Shown piece by piece: positions 53,035 through 61,663 of a stretch of DNA of 64,000 nucleotides (its first letter is position 1; every line of letters begins with the position of its first letter). Location of the stretch: contig SVTH01000001.1 in NCBI GenBank assembly GCA_015063885.1, positions 27,182 to 91,181 on the forward strand, in the 5' to 3' direction. The notes beneath the pieces were generated by a model. The model searched no databases and had not been told where the DNA came from. It was given only the letters and a program-made list of their open reading frames with translations. Source of the stretch: Oscillospiraceae bacterium (GTDB taxonomy: Bacteria > Bacillota > Clostridia > Oscillospirales > CAG-382). The position numbers and the translations under genes are program-made.

Positions 53035-53789
53035 TGCAACACAAAGTGAAGGGCATCGTCGTCCGCGAGGCCGTCAAGGGGGAAAACGATAAGCTCCTCA
53101 CCGTCCTCACGGGGGAAGAGGGCGTTCTCACCGTGAGAGCCCCCGGGGTGAGGAAGCTTTCCGCCTCCAACCTGCGCTCCGCCCAGCTGTTTGCCTATTC
53201 CGACCTGCTTTTATACGTGAAAAACGGCTTTTATACCCTGCAGGAATCCATCCTGCGGGAGGATTTCTACGCCCTGCGGGAGGACGTAACGGATTTCGCT
53301 CTGGGCTGTTACCTTTGCGAGCTTGCCTCCGCCGTCTCCGTGGGCGGGGAAGAGGGGAACGAGATCCTGCGGTTATTGCTCAACGCCTTGTACGCCGCGG
53401 AAAAGAAGATCGCTCCTCCCAAGCTCATCAAGACCGCCTTCGAGTTCCGCCTGGCCGCCCTCATCGGTTACGAGCCGGAGCTCTCCGAATGTCCCCTCTG
53501 CGGCAAGCCCGCGGAGCAGATCCAAAACCGTATGTTCGAGCTGACCGACGGCTACCTGTTCTGCGCCTCCTGCGATTCTCCCGAGGAGGGCTTCACCCGC
53601 CGTGCTCCCGTGTCTCCGGCCTGCTTTGCCGCCATGAAGCATCTGCTGGCCTCCCCGGTGAACAAGATCTTCCTGTTCCGCCTGGAGGAGTCCGCTCTGG
53701 CAGAGCTTTCCGCCCTCACCGAGGAATACCTCTTACTCCGCGTAGAGCGCAAAATGAAAACATTGGACTTTTTAAAGAAGAATCTGTAA
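53034..53789 (+). CDS. recO: DNA repair protein RecO
   Basis: 251 residues from the ATG at 53034, which overlaps the era stop; upstream in-frame sequence belongs to era. The N-terminal OB fold (KVKGIVVREAVKGENDKLL, VRAPGVRKLSAS) and the four-Cys zinc site CPLCGKP...FCASC (near 160-190) identify RecO, which loads RecA together with RecR. Length matches the family. It is followed 7 bases later by a two-hairpin element. Confidence 0.94.
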   Translation: MQHKVKGIVVREAVKGENDKLLTVLTGEEGVLTVRAPGVRKLSASNLRSAQLFAYSDLLLYVKNGFYTLQESILREDFYALREDVTDFALGCYLCELASAVSVGGEEGNEILRLLLNALYAAEKKIAPPKLIKTAFEFRLAALIGYEPELSECPLCGKPAEQIQNRMFELTDGYLFCASCDSPEEGFTRRAPVSPACFAAMKHLLASPVNKIFLFRLEESALAELSALTEEYLLLRVERKMKTLDFLKKNL

Positions 53790-53796
53790 GAGTACG

Positions 53797-53875
53797 CTTA
53801 AGAAACTTTCTTTCGAAAAAGAAAGTTTCTTAAGAATCTTCAAAGAAACTCATTGCCAAAAGCTGGCGCTTTTGG
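53797..53875 (+). repeat. two-hairpin intergenic element, copy 4
   Basis: Hairpin 1 (53797-53834) is the near-perfect palindrome CTTAAGAAACTTTCTTTCGA.... Hairpin 2 (53856-53875) pairs CCAAAAGC with GCTTTTGG. The spacer reads CAAAGAAACTCATTG, and AGAGTACG sits 5' of hairpin 1, as in copy 5. Confidence 0.88.
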
Positions 53876-53899
53876 AAGAATGATAACAAATGCGGGTTT

Positions 53900-53950
53900 C
53901 CAAAGGGATTGCAATCCCTTTGGCGGGGATCATAAGGGGCGGAGCCCCTT
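53900..53950. repeat. two further palindromes in the recO-mutS2 gap
   Basis: A perfect 24-base palindrome of CCAAAGGGATTG and CAATCCCTTTGG (53900-53923) and a hairpin AAGGGGC/GCCCCTT (53934-53950). They are unlike copy 4 and may be a second dispersed palindrome family. No gene lies in this 203-base gap. Confidence 0.7.
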
Positions 53951-53992
53951 GGCGTACTCCATACACCACCTATCATCGCAAAGGAACAACCC

Positions 53993-56362
53993 ATGAAAGG
54001 TTTCGAAAAAGGAAAAATCGTATTAGAATTTGATAAGATCATGGCCATCGCCGCGGGGTTCGCCTATACCGACAGCGGCAAAAGCGCCATTCTTGACAGC
54101 TACCCCTCCTCCGATCCCGTGGTGGTGAACCGCCGCCTGGACGAAACGGAGGAAGCGTTAGAGCTGCTGACCTATAAGGGTGCGCCCCCCCTCTCCTGCG
54201 CAAACGGTATCATCAACGCCGTGGAGCGGAGCCATAAGGGCGCCGTCCTCACCCCCGGAGAGCTGCTTTCCATCGCCGCCTTGCTTCGTACCGCCATCGC
54301 CGTGAAGCAGTACGGCGCAGGGAAGGAGCACAAAGCCCTGGGCGTGTACTTCGGCGAGCTGGTGGAACAGCGTCCCCTTGCCGAAGAGATCGAACGGATC
54401 ATCATCGCCGAGGATATGATCGCCGACGACGCCTCCGACGACCTGTACCGCATCCGCCGTGCCATCCGCCGTGCGGAAAACGAGGTCCGCGAGGTGCTGA
54501 ACCGCATCATCACAGGCCCCGCCCAGAAGCATTTGCAGGAGGCCATCGTTACCCAGCGTTCGGGGAGATTCGTGGTTCCCGTCAAGGCCTCGGAAAAGAG
54601 TGCCGTCAAGGGCATCGTCCACGATTCCTCCGCCTCCGGTGCATCTCTGTTCATCGAGCCCGCAGGGGTGGTGGAGGCCAACAACAAGCTCCGTGACCTG
54701 ATGGGTCAGGAAAAAGAAGAGATCGAAAAGATCATGCGGGAGCTTTCCGCCACCGTCTCCTCCTACGGCAACACCATCGTCACCAACTACCGCACCGTCA
54801 CCGACCTGGACGTGATCTTTGCCAGAGCTTCTTACTCCTCCCACATGCGCTCCACCCGTCCCAGAATGGGGGGCAAGGAGATCTGCATCGTGCGGGGAAG
54901 ACACCCTCTGCTGGATCCCGCAAAGGTGGTCCCCTCCTCCCTCTGCTTCGGCGACGGGGAAAAGACCCTCATCGTCACAGGCCCCAACACGGGCGGTAAG
55001 ACCGTCACTTTGAAGACCGTGGGTCTGTTTGCCTACCTGGCACAGGCGGGCTTCCTGCTCCCCTGTGACGACGGCACCGCCCTTCCGGTCTTCACCGGCG
55101 TCCTTGCGGATATCGGCGACGAGCAAAGCATCGAGCAATCCCTCTCCACCTTCTCCTCCCATATGGTGAACATCGTCTCCATCTTAAAGGAGTGCGACAG
55201 CGGATGCCTGGTGCTGTTCGACGAGCTTGGAGCAGGTACCGACCCCACCGAGGGCGCCGCCCTGGCCATCTCCATCTTAGAGCGTGTCCGCTCCATGGGC
55301 GCCTTGACCGCCGCCACCACTCACTATTCCGAATTGAAGCTTTACGCTTTGGATACCCCCGGAGTGCTGAACGCCTCCTGCGAGTTTGACGTGGATACCC
55401 TGCGTCCCACCTACCGCCTCATCATCGGTCTGCCGGGCAGATCCAACGCCTTCGCCATCTCCTCCCGTCTGGGGCTGGAGGAAAGCATCATCGACTCCGC
55501 CCGTAACCTGCTGGCAGAGGATAACATCCGCTTCGAGGACGTGATCTCCCGCTTGGAGGAAAGCGAGCAGACCCTGGAAAAAGAAAAGACCGCCGCCGCA
55601 GAGGCCAAGCGGAAGGCCCAGACCACCGCCGAAGAGACCGAGCGGAAGAGCCGCGAGCTGCTGGACCGTGCCGACGCAGAGCTGGACCGTGCCCGTCAGC
55701 AGGCAAACCGCATCCTGGAGGCCGCCAAGGCTGCCAGCCGCCAGATCTTTACCGAGCTGGAGGCCATCAAAAAGCAGGAAGCCAAGAAGATGGACGCCGC
55801 CCGCATCGAGGAAGCCCGCCGTTCCATCCGCGGGATGATCAAGGATGCGGGTGACAAGGTAGGCGCCCTGGAAGAGCGCCGCGATATGGACGAGGATTAC
55901 GTCCTGCCCCGCCCCCTGAAGCCGGGAGACGCCATCCTGTTGGCAGACATCGGCTGTAACGCCACCGTCAAGAGCGTTTCCGGGGAGACCGTGGTGTGCA
56001 TCGTGGGCAGAACGGAGACCCGTACCGCCCTGTCCAACGTCCGCCTCACCAACCCGCCCAAAGCGACCGGCAAAAAGAAGACCGGCAACACCTCCTACAC
56101 CCAGAACGCCGCGGCCACCAAAAACGAATGCGACGTGCGGGGACTTACCGGGGACGACGCCTGGTTCGTCATCGACCGTTGGCTGGAGGAGGTCCGCATG
56201 GCGGGCTTCACCACCGTCACCGTGATCCACGGCAAGGGCACGGGAGCCTTGCGCGCCGCCCTTTGGCAGTTCTTCCGCAAGGATAACCGCATCGCCTCCT
56301 TCCGTATGGGAAGATACGGAGAGGGCGAGACCGGCGTTACCGTATTGGAAATGAAAAAATAA
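53993..56362 (+). CDS. mutS2: endonuclease MutS2
   Basis: 789 residues. The MutS-like core and clamp begin LEFDKIMAIAAG. The ATPase has GPNTGGKTVTLKTVGL (near 330), STFSSHMVNIVSIL, LVLFDELGAGTDPTEGAALA and TTHYSELKLYA. A coiled coil spans about 520-620. The C-terminal Smr nuclease has ECDVRGLTGDDAWFVIDRWL and VIHGKGTGALRAALWQF. MutS2 limits recombination or rescues stalled ribosomes. It is 21 bases before pepF and probably shares a transcript with it. Confidence 0.95.
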   Translation: MKGFEKGKIVLEFDKIMAIAAGFAYTDSGKSAILDSYPSSDPVVVNRRLDETEEALELLTYKGAPPLSCANGIINAVERSHKGAVLTPGELLSIAALLRTAIAVKQYGAGKEHKALGVYFGELVEQRPLAEEIERIIIAEDMIADDASDDLYRIRRAIRRAENEVREVLNRIITGPAQKHLQEAIVTQRSGRFVVPVKASEKSAVKGIVHDSSASGASLFIEPAGVVEANNKLRDLMGQEKEEIEKIMRELSATVSSYGNTIVTNYRTVTDLDVIFARASYSSHMRSTRPRMGGKEICIVRGRHPLLDPAKVVPSSLCFGDGEKTLIVTGPNTGGKTVTLKTVGLFAYLAQAGFLLPCDDGTALPVFTGVLADIGDEQSIEQSLSTFSSHMVNIVSILKECDSGCLVLFDELGAGTDPTEGAALAISILERVRSMGALTAATTHYSELKLYALDTPGVLNASCEFDVDTLRPTYRLIIGLPGRSNAFAISSRLGLEESIIDSARNLLAEDNIRFEDVISRLEESEQTLEKEKTAAAEAKRKAQTTAEETERKSRELLDRADAELDRARQQANRILEAAKAASRQIFTELEAIKKQEAKKMDAARIEEARRSIRGMIKDAGDKVGALEERRDMDEDYVLPRPLKPGDAILLADIGCNATVKSVSGETVVCIVGRTETRTALSNVRLTNPPKATGKKKTGNTSYTQNAAATKNECDVRGLTGDDAWFVIDRWLEEVRMAGFTTVTVIHGKGTGALRAALWQFFRKDNRIASFRMGRYGEGETGVTVLEMKK

Positions 56363-56383
56363 CACACATAAAGGAGAAAACAC

Positions 56384-58183
56384 ATGACCGACGTAAGAGC
56401 CGATATTCCGGCAAAGTACAAATGGGATCTCTCCGTGATCTACGCGGACATGGCGGCCTTCGATGCCGACTATGACCGCGCCAAGGAAATGATCGCCGCA
56501 TTCCCCGCCCATAAGGACACCATGCTCACAAGTGCAGAGGCACTGTACAATATGTTCTGCGATATGACCGCCCTGGGCCGTATCCTCCAGAAGCTTTACA
56601 GCTACGCCTCTCTCAACTCCGACGTGGATACCTCCGATAACAGCTACGTCTCCCTGAAGGGCCGCGTGATGAACCTGGATAACGACCTGTCCGCCGCCGC
56701 CTTCTTCGTGGATCCCTACCTCCTCCGCCTGGACGACGAGACCTTGAACAAATGGTTCGCCGAGTTCCCCAAGCTGGAGGAATACCGCCGCTCCATCGAG
56801 GCCTCCCTCCGCTACCGTCCCCACACCCTGTCCGACGAGTGCGAAAAGCTGATGGCAGACCTGTCCGCAGGCTTCCACACCCACGGCAACATCCGCTCCA
56901 CCTTCTCCAACGCCGACCTCACCTTCGGCAAGATCAAAGGGGAAGACGGCAAGCCCGTGACACTCACCGACAGCACCTACGGCATCTTCCTGCAGAGCAC
57001 CAACCGCCGCGTCCGTAAGGCGGCCTTCGATAAGATCTACGCCACCTATTCCTCCTTCGGCAACACCTACGCCGCACTGATGAACTCCTTCGTCAAGGAG
57101 CGCACCACCTACGCCAAGGTGAGAAACTTCCCCGACAGCATCACCGCCTCCGTCTTCCGTGACGAGGTGACTCCCGCCATCTACAACAACCTGTGCGACA
57201 CCGTTTCCAAGAACCTGAAGCCCCTCTACGACTACTACGCACTGAAGAAGAAGGCTCTGGGCGTTCCCAAGCTCCACCTCTACGATATCTACACCCCTCT
57301 GATCTCCTCCTGCGACCGTAAGTATACCTACGAGGAAGCGGTTGACATCGTCCTGGATGCCATCAAGCTCTTCGGCGAGGAATACCACTCCACCCTTACC
57401 GCAGGCCTCAAGGAAAAGGGCTGGGCAGACGTTTATCCCAATAAGGGCAAGCGTGGCGGTGCCTACAGCTCCGGCAGCTACGATACCGAGCCTTACATCC
57501 TTTTGAACTATACCGACACCCTGGACGACGTTTCCACCCTGGCACACGAAGCTGGCCACTCCATGCACAGCTACTTCTCCGCCAAGGCCAACACCCCCCA
57601 GGAATCCCACTACACCATCTTCGTGGCAGAGGTTGCCTCCACCGTCAACGAGCTGGTGCTGTTCCGCAAGCTCCTCCGCGAGTCCGACAACCGTGAAGAG
57701 AAGCTGTACATCCTCAACCAGCTGATGGAGACCTACAAGGGCACCCTCTACCGCCAGACCATGTTCGCAGAGTTCGAAAAGGAAATGCACGCCATGGTGG
57801 AAGCAGGGGAGACCCTCACCAAGGATCTGCTGTGCAAGCGCTACTACGAGCTGGTGCGCCGCTACTTCGGCAAGGACGTTGTCTGCGATAAGCAGATCGC
57901 CTGCGAGTGGATGCGTATTCCTCACTTCTACTACAACTTCTACGTTTATAAGTACGCCACCTGTATCTCCGCCGCTTCCGCCATCGTGAAGAAGATCGAG
58001 GAGCAGGGCGACGCATACGTGGAGAAGTACCTGAACTTCTTGAAGTGCGGCGGCTCCCGCAGTCCTCTGGACAGCCTGCTGGTTGCCGATATCGACCTCA
58101 CCAAGCCCGAGGTCATCGAGGACGCCATCGCCGACTTCGCCGCAGCCGTGGAGCAGTTCCGCACTCTCTACGAAGCCGAATAA
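56384..58183 (+). CDS. pepF: oligoendopeptidase F (M3 family)
   Basis: 599 residues, the usual size. The zinc site is LAHEAGHSMHSYFS (near 386), HEXXH in form, with the third ligand Glu in FVAEVASTVNELVL (near 412). The N-terminal helical oligopeptidase domain begins KYKWDLSVIYADM. It hydrolyses short peptides in the cytoplasm. An AAAGGAG site precedes the ATG. A two-hairpin element follows 19 bases after the stop. Confidence 0.96.
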   Translation: MTDVRADIPAKYKWDLSVIYADMAAFDADYDRAKEMIAAFPAHKDTMLTSAEALYNMFCDMTALGRILQKLYSYASLNSDVDTSDNSYVSLKGRVMNLDNDLSAAAFFVDPYLLRLDDETLNKWFAEFPKLEEYRRSIEASLRYRPHTLSDECEKLMADLSAGFHTHGNIRSTFSNADLTFGKIKGEDGKPVTLTDSTYGIFLQSTNRRVRKAAFDKIYATYSSFGNTYAALMNSFVKERTTYAKVRNFPDSITASVFRDEVTPAIYNNLCDTVSKNLKPLYDYYALKKKALGVPKLHLYDIYTPLISSCDRKYTYEEAVDIVLDAIKLFGEEYHSTLTAGLKEKGWADVYPNKGKRGGAYSSGSYDTEPYILLNYTDTLDDVSTLAHEAGHSMHSYFSAKANTPQESHYTIFVAEVASTVNELVLFRKLLRESDNREEKLYILNQLMETYKGTLYRQTMFAEFEKEMHAMVEAGETLTKDLLCKRYYELVRRYFGKDVVCDKQIACEWMRIPHFYYNFYVYKYATCISAASAIVKKIEEQGDAYVEKYLNFLKCGGSRSPLDSLLVADIDLTKPEVIEDAIADFAAAVEQFRTLYEAE

Positions 58184-58202
58184 GAGTACGGATAAGAGTA
58201 CG

Positions 58203-58282
58203 TTTAAGGGGAAACTTTCGAAAAAGTTTCCCCTTAAAAATCCCCTTCAAACCTCAATGCCCGATCCGTTTCACGAATCGGG
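58203..58282 (+). repeat. two-hairpin intergenic element, copy 5
   Basis: Hairpin 1 (58203-58238) pairs TTTAAGGGGAAACTTT with its complement around CG. Hairpin 2 (58260-58282) pairs CCCGAT with ATCGGG and is followed by TTTCTTTTT, so it can act as a terminator for pepF. Confidence 0.88.
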
Positions 58283-58319
58283 TTTCTTTTTACCCCGCAG
58301 GGCGTACAAATGATTCCCG

Positions 58320-58391
58320 CACACCAAAGGTGTGCTAACCTTCCCCTTTGGGGAAGGGGGACCGTCCGCAAAGCGGATGGTGGATGAGGTT
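58320..58391. mobile_element. candidate MITE-like three-hairpin element
   Basis: Three consecutive hairpins: CACACC/GGTGTG (58320-58334), CCTTCCCC/GGGGAAGG (58339-58357) and CCGTCCGC/GCGGATGG (58362-58380), ending in TGGATGAGG. From memory, similar short arrays are dispersed in gut Clostridia. It interrupts the space between copies 5 and 6; no such insert is in the related 61-kb pair. With copies 5 and 6 it fills the 333-base gap; no gene is present. Confidence 0.55.
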
Positions 58392-58406
58392 CCTATTTTC
58401 ACAACC

Positions 58407-58500
58407 AAAAAACAGGCTCGGAAACACTCCAAGCCTGTTTTTTCTTTACAATGAGTTTCTTGAAAGGTGCGGAAAACTTCTTTTTCGAAAGAAGTTTTCT
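58407..58500 (-). repeat. two-hairpin intergenic element, copy 6
   Basis: On the minus strand hairpin 1 (58499-58472) comes first, pairing GAAAACTTCTTT, then spacer TCAAGAAACTCATTG, then hairpin 2 (58443-58407), pairing ACAGGCTTGGA with TCCGAGCCTGT and ending in a U-tract. It lies directly downstream of the sigma factor gene and can terminate it. Confidence 0.9.
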
Positions 58501-58516
58501 GCAAACCGTCTCCCCC

Positions 58517-61003
58517 TCATTCCAGATCCTTGTACCCGATGCCGTTATGAAGCACCAAAAGCCCGTCCTCGTCCTCCACGTAAGTATGCTCCAACGCACC
58601 GTGCCAGATCCCGGAAATATCGACAGGCTCGTACCGACGGAACATCCCGCCGACCATGGGGAAGTACCCCTCGCCTTGGCCGCAATACGTTACCAGCTCC
58701 CAAACGGAGGTCTTCGTGCCGCCCCAGAAATCCGTCTCGAACCTGACCACGCCCACACCGGGTGCGAACCAGTACTGCTTCTTCCCGTTGCCGTAGCCCA
58801 TGCCGCCTCCAAAGCCCTCGGCGGTGTAGGTAACGTGCCTGCAGTTCTCAAACCGCCCTGCGGCCACCTCCACCGTCTCGTCCTCCAAAACGTCCATGAC
58901 GATCTTCACCTCCGGGTTCCAGGCGTCGATCCCCTTCCGTTCCATGTGATATCCGGGGACCCACTCATCGGACCACAGCGTCCCCAGATCATCCTCCAGC
59001 CTGTCGAACATAAAGGAGTAAAGCAGCTTCCAGCCCTGCTCCCCGCAGTCTCCCAGGCACTTCCATTCAAAGGAGTAGGAGCGGTTGTCGTTAAACTTCC
59101 GCTTTTCCTTGTCCGCCTCCAGATAGCAGAAGAAGTTCCACACCCCCTGCACGGCAGTTTCGGGGTTGAAATCCGGGTTGGTGAGAAGAATCCTCTCCAT
59201 GACCTCCTTTGCAACGGCGGCGTGAGCCTTTTCCCGCTCCGTCACCGCCAAAGACACAGCACGGTCGGTATACTTCCGCACGTCAATAGCCTTTTCGGTG
59301 TACCGCTCGAAATACCCGTGCCGCGCCGCAAGGCAGTTCCCGCGGAAGGTGTCGGAATATCCCACGTCCTCTGCCGCAAGGTACGCCGCTACGGTAGCGG
59401 AATCCTTGCCGGTGCCGGTGACCTCCAAAACACGCTCCACCTTCTGGATCACGTCGGGGTCGCCCACGCAACCGTATTCCCAGCGGTTGCCGGTTGCAAA
59501 GGGGAGATATCCTTCTCCGCCCTTGATCTCCGCCTTGGTCAAAAACCATTCGTAGCGCTCCTGCCGATTCACCTTCTGTTTGACGATGCCCACCCCGGGA
59601 GCAAAATAGGTCTCCGCATAGGTCAGCCCGTAGCGTTCTCCCTCCAGCACCGTGCAGATGCAGTTTTCAAACTTCCCGGCAGGGGTCTCCACCGTGAAGT
59701 TTCTCCCCTTGAAGGTCATTTTGATCTTCCCGTCGGAGGCCTCCAGAACCTGGCCGTCCTCCATCTCCGGGTCAAGGATCAAGCTGTCCACCTGACTGCA
59801 GTTCCAGAACTCCGCGCACTCCATATCGTCCCCGCGGGAGTAGCCGGGCTGGGACCAGAAATACCACTTCCCGCCGATGTTCTTGTAAAGCTCCCCGGTG
59901 GGAGTGCCGTGTACGTCGTGAGGGCTGTTCTTGGCAACCGTCTCAAAAGCAATGGCCGCCTTGGCGTTGGCGTAATACAAGTCGCCGGGCTTTAAGATCT
60001 CCATCACCTTGCGGTAGCATTCCAACGCCTTGTCCACTTCTTTTTGACCGTCTACGTAAGCATAGCCCAGCCAGAACCATTCGTAGGCCAGTGCCTCCAC
60101 AAATCCGTTCTTCTCCAAAAAGGGGATCTGTTGCTCCCGCATCTGCTCCTTGCTCAGCTTATCGTTCTCATAAGCCATCACGGACTGCATCACGTCCTCG
60201 TTATGGCTGTCCAACGCCGCCTGCTTGATGCGGGCAAAGGTCTCGTCGTTCTTTTCTCCGGGAATCCACCAGTATCCTCGCAACAGCACGTCCGCCAAAG
60301 CGTATTGCTTCTCGGGGGAGTCCTCTAAGGATTCCACGTTCTTCAAAACCATGCGGTATTCCGCCTCCACCCCCGAGCGGTCGTTTTTGAGCCCCCAGAG
60401 CTTCAGCTGTTCCACCTGGTACATCACCTTTTCCACAAAGGTCATTTCGTCCATACGTTCGTTCATCACACCGTATTCCTTTCTCAAAAGCTTTCTTCCC
60501 TCGGAAAGCCGCCACTTCACCGTGCCGATGGGGAGCCCCAGCTCCTCTGCGATCTCCTTCACGGAAAGCCCTTCAAAATAATGTAGCTCCACCGTCTGTC
60601 GGATCTTATCGCTGAGCGTTTCCAGAGCCTCCTGCAGATCCATCTGCTGTTCCAGCTTTTCGTCACGGAGACCCAAAGCCTCCGTATTCTCCAAAAGATG
60701 CAAGCTGATCTCCCCGCAGGTGTTCCTGTAATGGGTCACCACCGCCTTGGCACAATTCTTGGCGATGGCGCAGACCCAAGGGCCGAACTTCTCCCGCTCC
60801 CGCAAGCCGTCCAGCTTCATCCAGGCGGAAACGAAAGCGTCCTGGGAGGCGTCCTCCGCAGAGAATTGGTTTCCCGTCACCTTGTACGCCGTGCCCTTCA
60901 CGGCCTTTTCGTAACGGCGCACCAGCTCCTCGTAGGCGTACTGCTCCCCCAAAAGGGACAGTTCCACCAGGGTGCCGTCGGATTTGTCTGTGTACTTGTT
61001 CAT
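58517..61003 (-). CDS. ECF-type sigma factor with TPR-like and duplicated beta-domain extension
   Basis: 828 residues, over four times the size of a standard ECF sigma factor. Region 2 (about 20-85) has EELVRRYEKAVKGTAYKV and SAEDASQDAFVSAWMKL. Region 4 (about 125-180) has LPIGTVKWRLSEGRKLL, the helix-turn-helix end for the -35 box. Residues about 190-400 are helical with TPR-like spacing (LAYEWFWLGYAYVDGQKEVD). The remainder holds two related beta-rich copies: AGKFENC near 444 with YFAPGVGIVK near 467 and GEGYLPF near 497, then AGRFENC near 717 with WFAPGVGVVRFE near 747 and GEGYFPM near 778. No membrane helix or anti-sigma gene is seen, so the extension may sense or gate activity itself. 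Copy 6 of the intergenic element ends the gene. Confidence 0.85.
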   Translation of the reverse strand: MNKYTDKSDGTLVELSLLGEQYAYEELVRRYEKAVKGTAYKVTGNQFSAEDASQDAFVSAWMKLDGLREREKFGPWVCAIAKNCAKAVVTHYRNTCGEISLHLLENTEALGLRDEKLEQQMDLQEALETLSDKIRQTVELHYFEGLSVKEIAEELGLPIGTVKWRLSEGRKLLRKEYGVMNERMDEMTFVEKVMYQVEQLKLWGLKNDRSGVEAEYRMVLKNVESLEDSPEKQYALADVLLRGYWWIPGEKNDETFARIKQAALDSHNEDVMQSVMAYENDKLSKEQMREQQIPFLEKNGFVEALAYEWFWLGYAYVDGQKEVDKALECYRKVMEILKPGDLYYANAKAAIAFETVAKNSPHDVHGTPTGELYKNIGGKWYFWSQPGYSRGDDMECAEFWNCSQVDSLILDPEMEDGQVLEASDGKIKMTFKGRNFTVETPAGKFENCICTVLEGERYGLTYAETYFAPGVGIVKQKVNRQERYEWFLTKAEIKGGEGYLPFATGNRWEYGCVGDPDVIQKVERVLEVTGTGKDSATVAAYLAAEDVGYSDTFRGNCLAARHGYFERYTEKAIDVRKYTDRAVSLAVTEREKAHAAVAKEVMERILLTNPDFNPETAVQGVWNFFCYLEADKEKRKFNDNRSYSFEWKCLGDCGEQGWKLLYSFMFDRLEDDLGTLWSDEWVPGYHMERKGIDAWNPEVKIVMDVLEDETVEVAAGRFENCRHVTYTAEGFGGGMGYGNGKKQYWFAPGVGVVRFETDFWGGTKTSVWELVTYCGQGEGYFPMVGGMFRRYEPVDISGIWHGALEHTYVEDEDGLLVLHNGIGYKDLE

Positions 61004-61033
61004 GGCGTCCTCCGTCTTTTTTTGAGTACTCGA

Positions 61034-61064
61034 CCATAAGAGGGGAAAAAGATGTCAAAAGGTT
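61034..61064 (-). promoter_or_regulatory. candidate ECF-type promoter upstream of the sigma factor gene
   Basis: Minus-strand AACCTTTT (near 61064) is followed after a T-rich spacer by CTCTTATGG (61042-61034), a form often seen ahead of ECF operons in Firmicutes (from memory). If right, the gene may regulate itself. No sigma-A pair of similar quality is nearby. Confidence 0.35.
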
Positions 61065-61110
61065 GGGTGTATAACAAAATTTTATCATATTTTTTTAAGA
61101 AGCGCAAGAT

Positions 61111-61186
61111 TTAAGGGAGAACTTTCGAAAAAGTTCCCCCTTAAGATCCCCCTCAAACCTTAATGCCCGATCCGTTTCACGAATCG
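61111..61186 (+). repeat. two-hairpin intergenic element, copy 7 (not preceded by a plus-strand gene)
   Basis: Hairpin 1 (61111-61144) pairs TTAAGGG with CCCTTAA around ACTTTCGAAAAAGT. Spacer CCCCTCAAACCTTAATGCC and hairpin 2 (61168-61186) match copy 5. No plus-strand gene ends before it: it follows the 5' end of the divergent sigma gene. Confidence 0.88.
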
Positions 61187-61191
61187 CCCGC

Positions 61192-61284
61192 AAAAAAAGG
61201 CTCGGAAACACTCCAAGCCTGTTTTTTCTTCACAATGAGTTTCTTGAGGGGTGTGGGGAACTTCTTTTTCGAAAGAAGTTCCCC
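61192..61284 (-). repeat. two-hairpin intergenic element, copy 8
   Basis: Minus-strand hairpin 1 (61284-61255) pairs GGGGAACTTC; the spacer CAAGAAACTCATTG and hairpin 2 (61227-61192) are nearly identical to copy 6. It lies downstream of spoVAE. With copy 7 it fills the 306-base gap, in which no gene is seen. Confidence 0.9.
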
Positions 61285-61309
61285 GCATCGCTCCTCCCTC
61301 GTAATACCT

Positions 61310-61663
61310 TCACTTCTGCCTGGACTTAAAAACCAAGCTCCAAACCAGCGCAAACAGCAGGGAAGCGGTGATCCCCGCAGAGGCCGCCGCAAGGCCCCCC
61401 GTCAGAGCCCCCAAAAGCCCGTCCTTCTCCACGGCGGTGCGGACACCCTCCGCAAGCAAGTGCCCAAACCCCACCAAGGGCACGGAAGCCCCCGCACCCG
61501 CGTACTCCTTCAAGGGCGCAAACACACCCACGGCGCTCAACAGCACCCCCAGGCACACGTATCCCGTCAAGATCCGCGCAGGGGTCAGCTTGGTCTTGTC
61601 AATGAGGATCTGCGCCAAAAGGCAGAACGTACCGCCCACCCAGAAGGCGTTGAAATACGCCAT
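61310..61663 (-). CDS. spoVAE: stage V sporulation protein AE
   Basis: 117 residues from the ATG at 61663, eight bases after GGAGGTGG; longer in-frame sequence overlaps spoVAD and is rejected. Four hydrophobic segments fit SpoVAE: FWVGGTFCLLAQILIDK, VCLGVLLSAVGVF, GAGASVPLVGFGHLLAEGV and GITASLLFALVWSLVF. The SpoVA complex moves dipicolinic acid into the forespore and out during germination. It starts in the stop of spoVAD. No spoVAC is adjacent. Confidence 0.92.
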   Translation of the reverse strand: MAYFNAFWVGGTFCLLAQILIDKTKLTPARILTGYVCLGVLLSAVGVFAPLKEYAGAGASVPLVGFGHLLAEGVRTAVEKDGLLGALTGGLAAASAGITASLLFALVWSLVFKSRQK

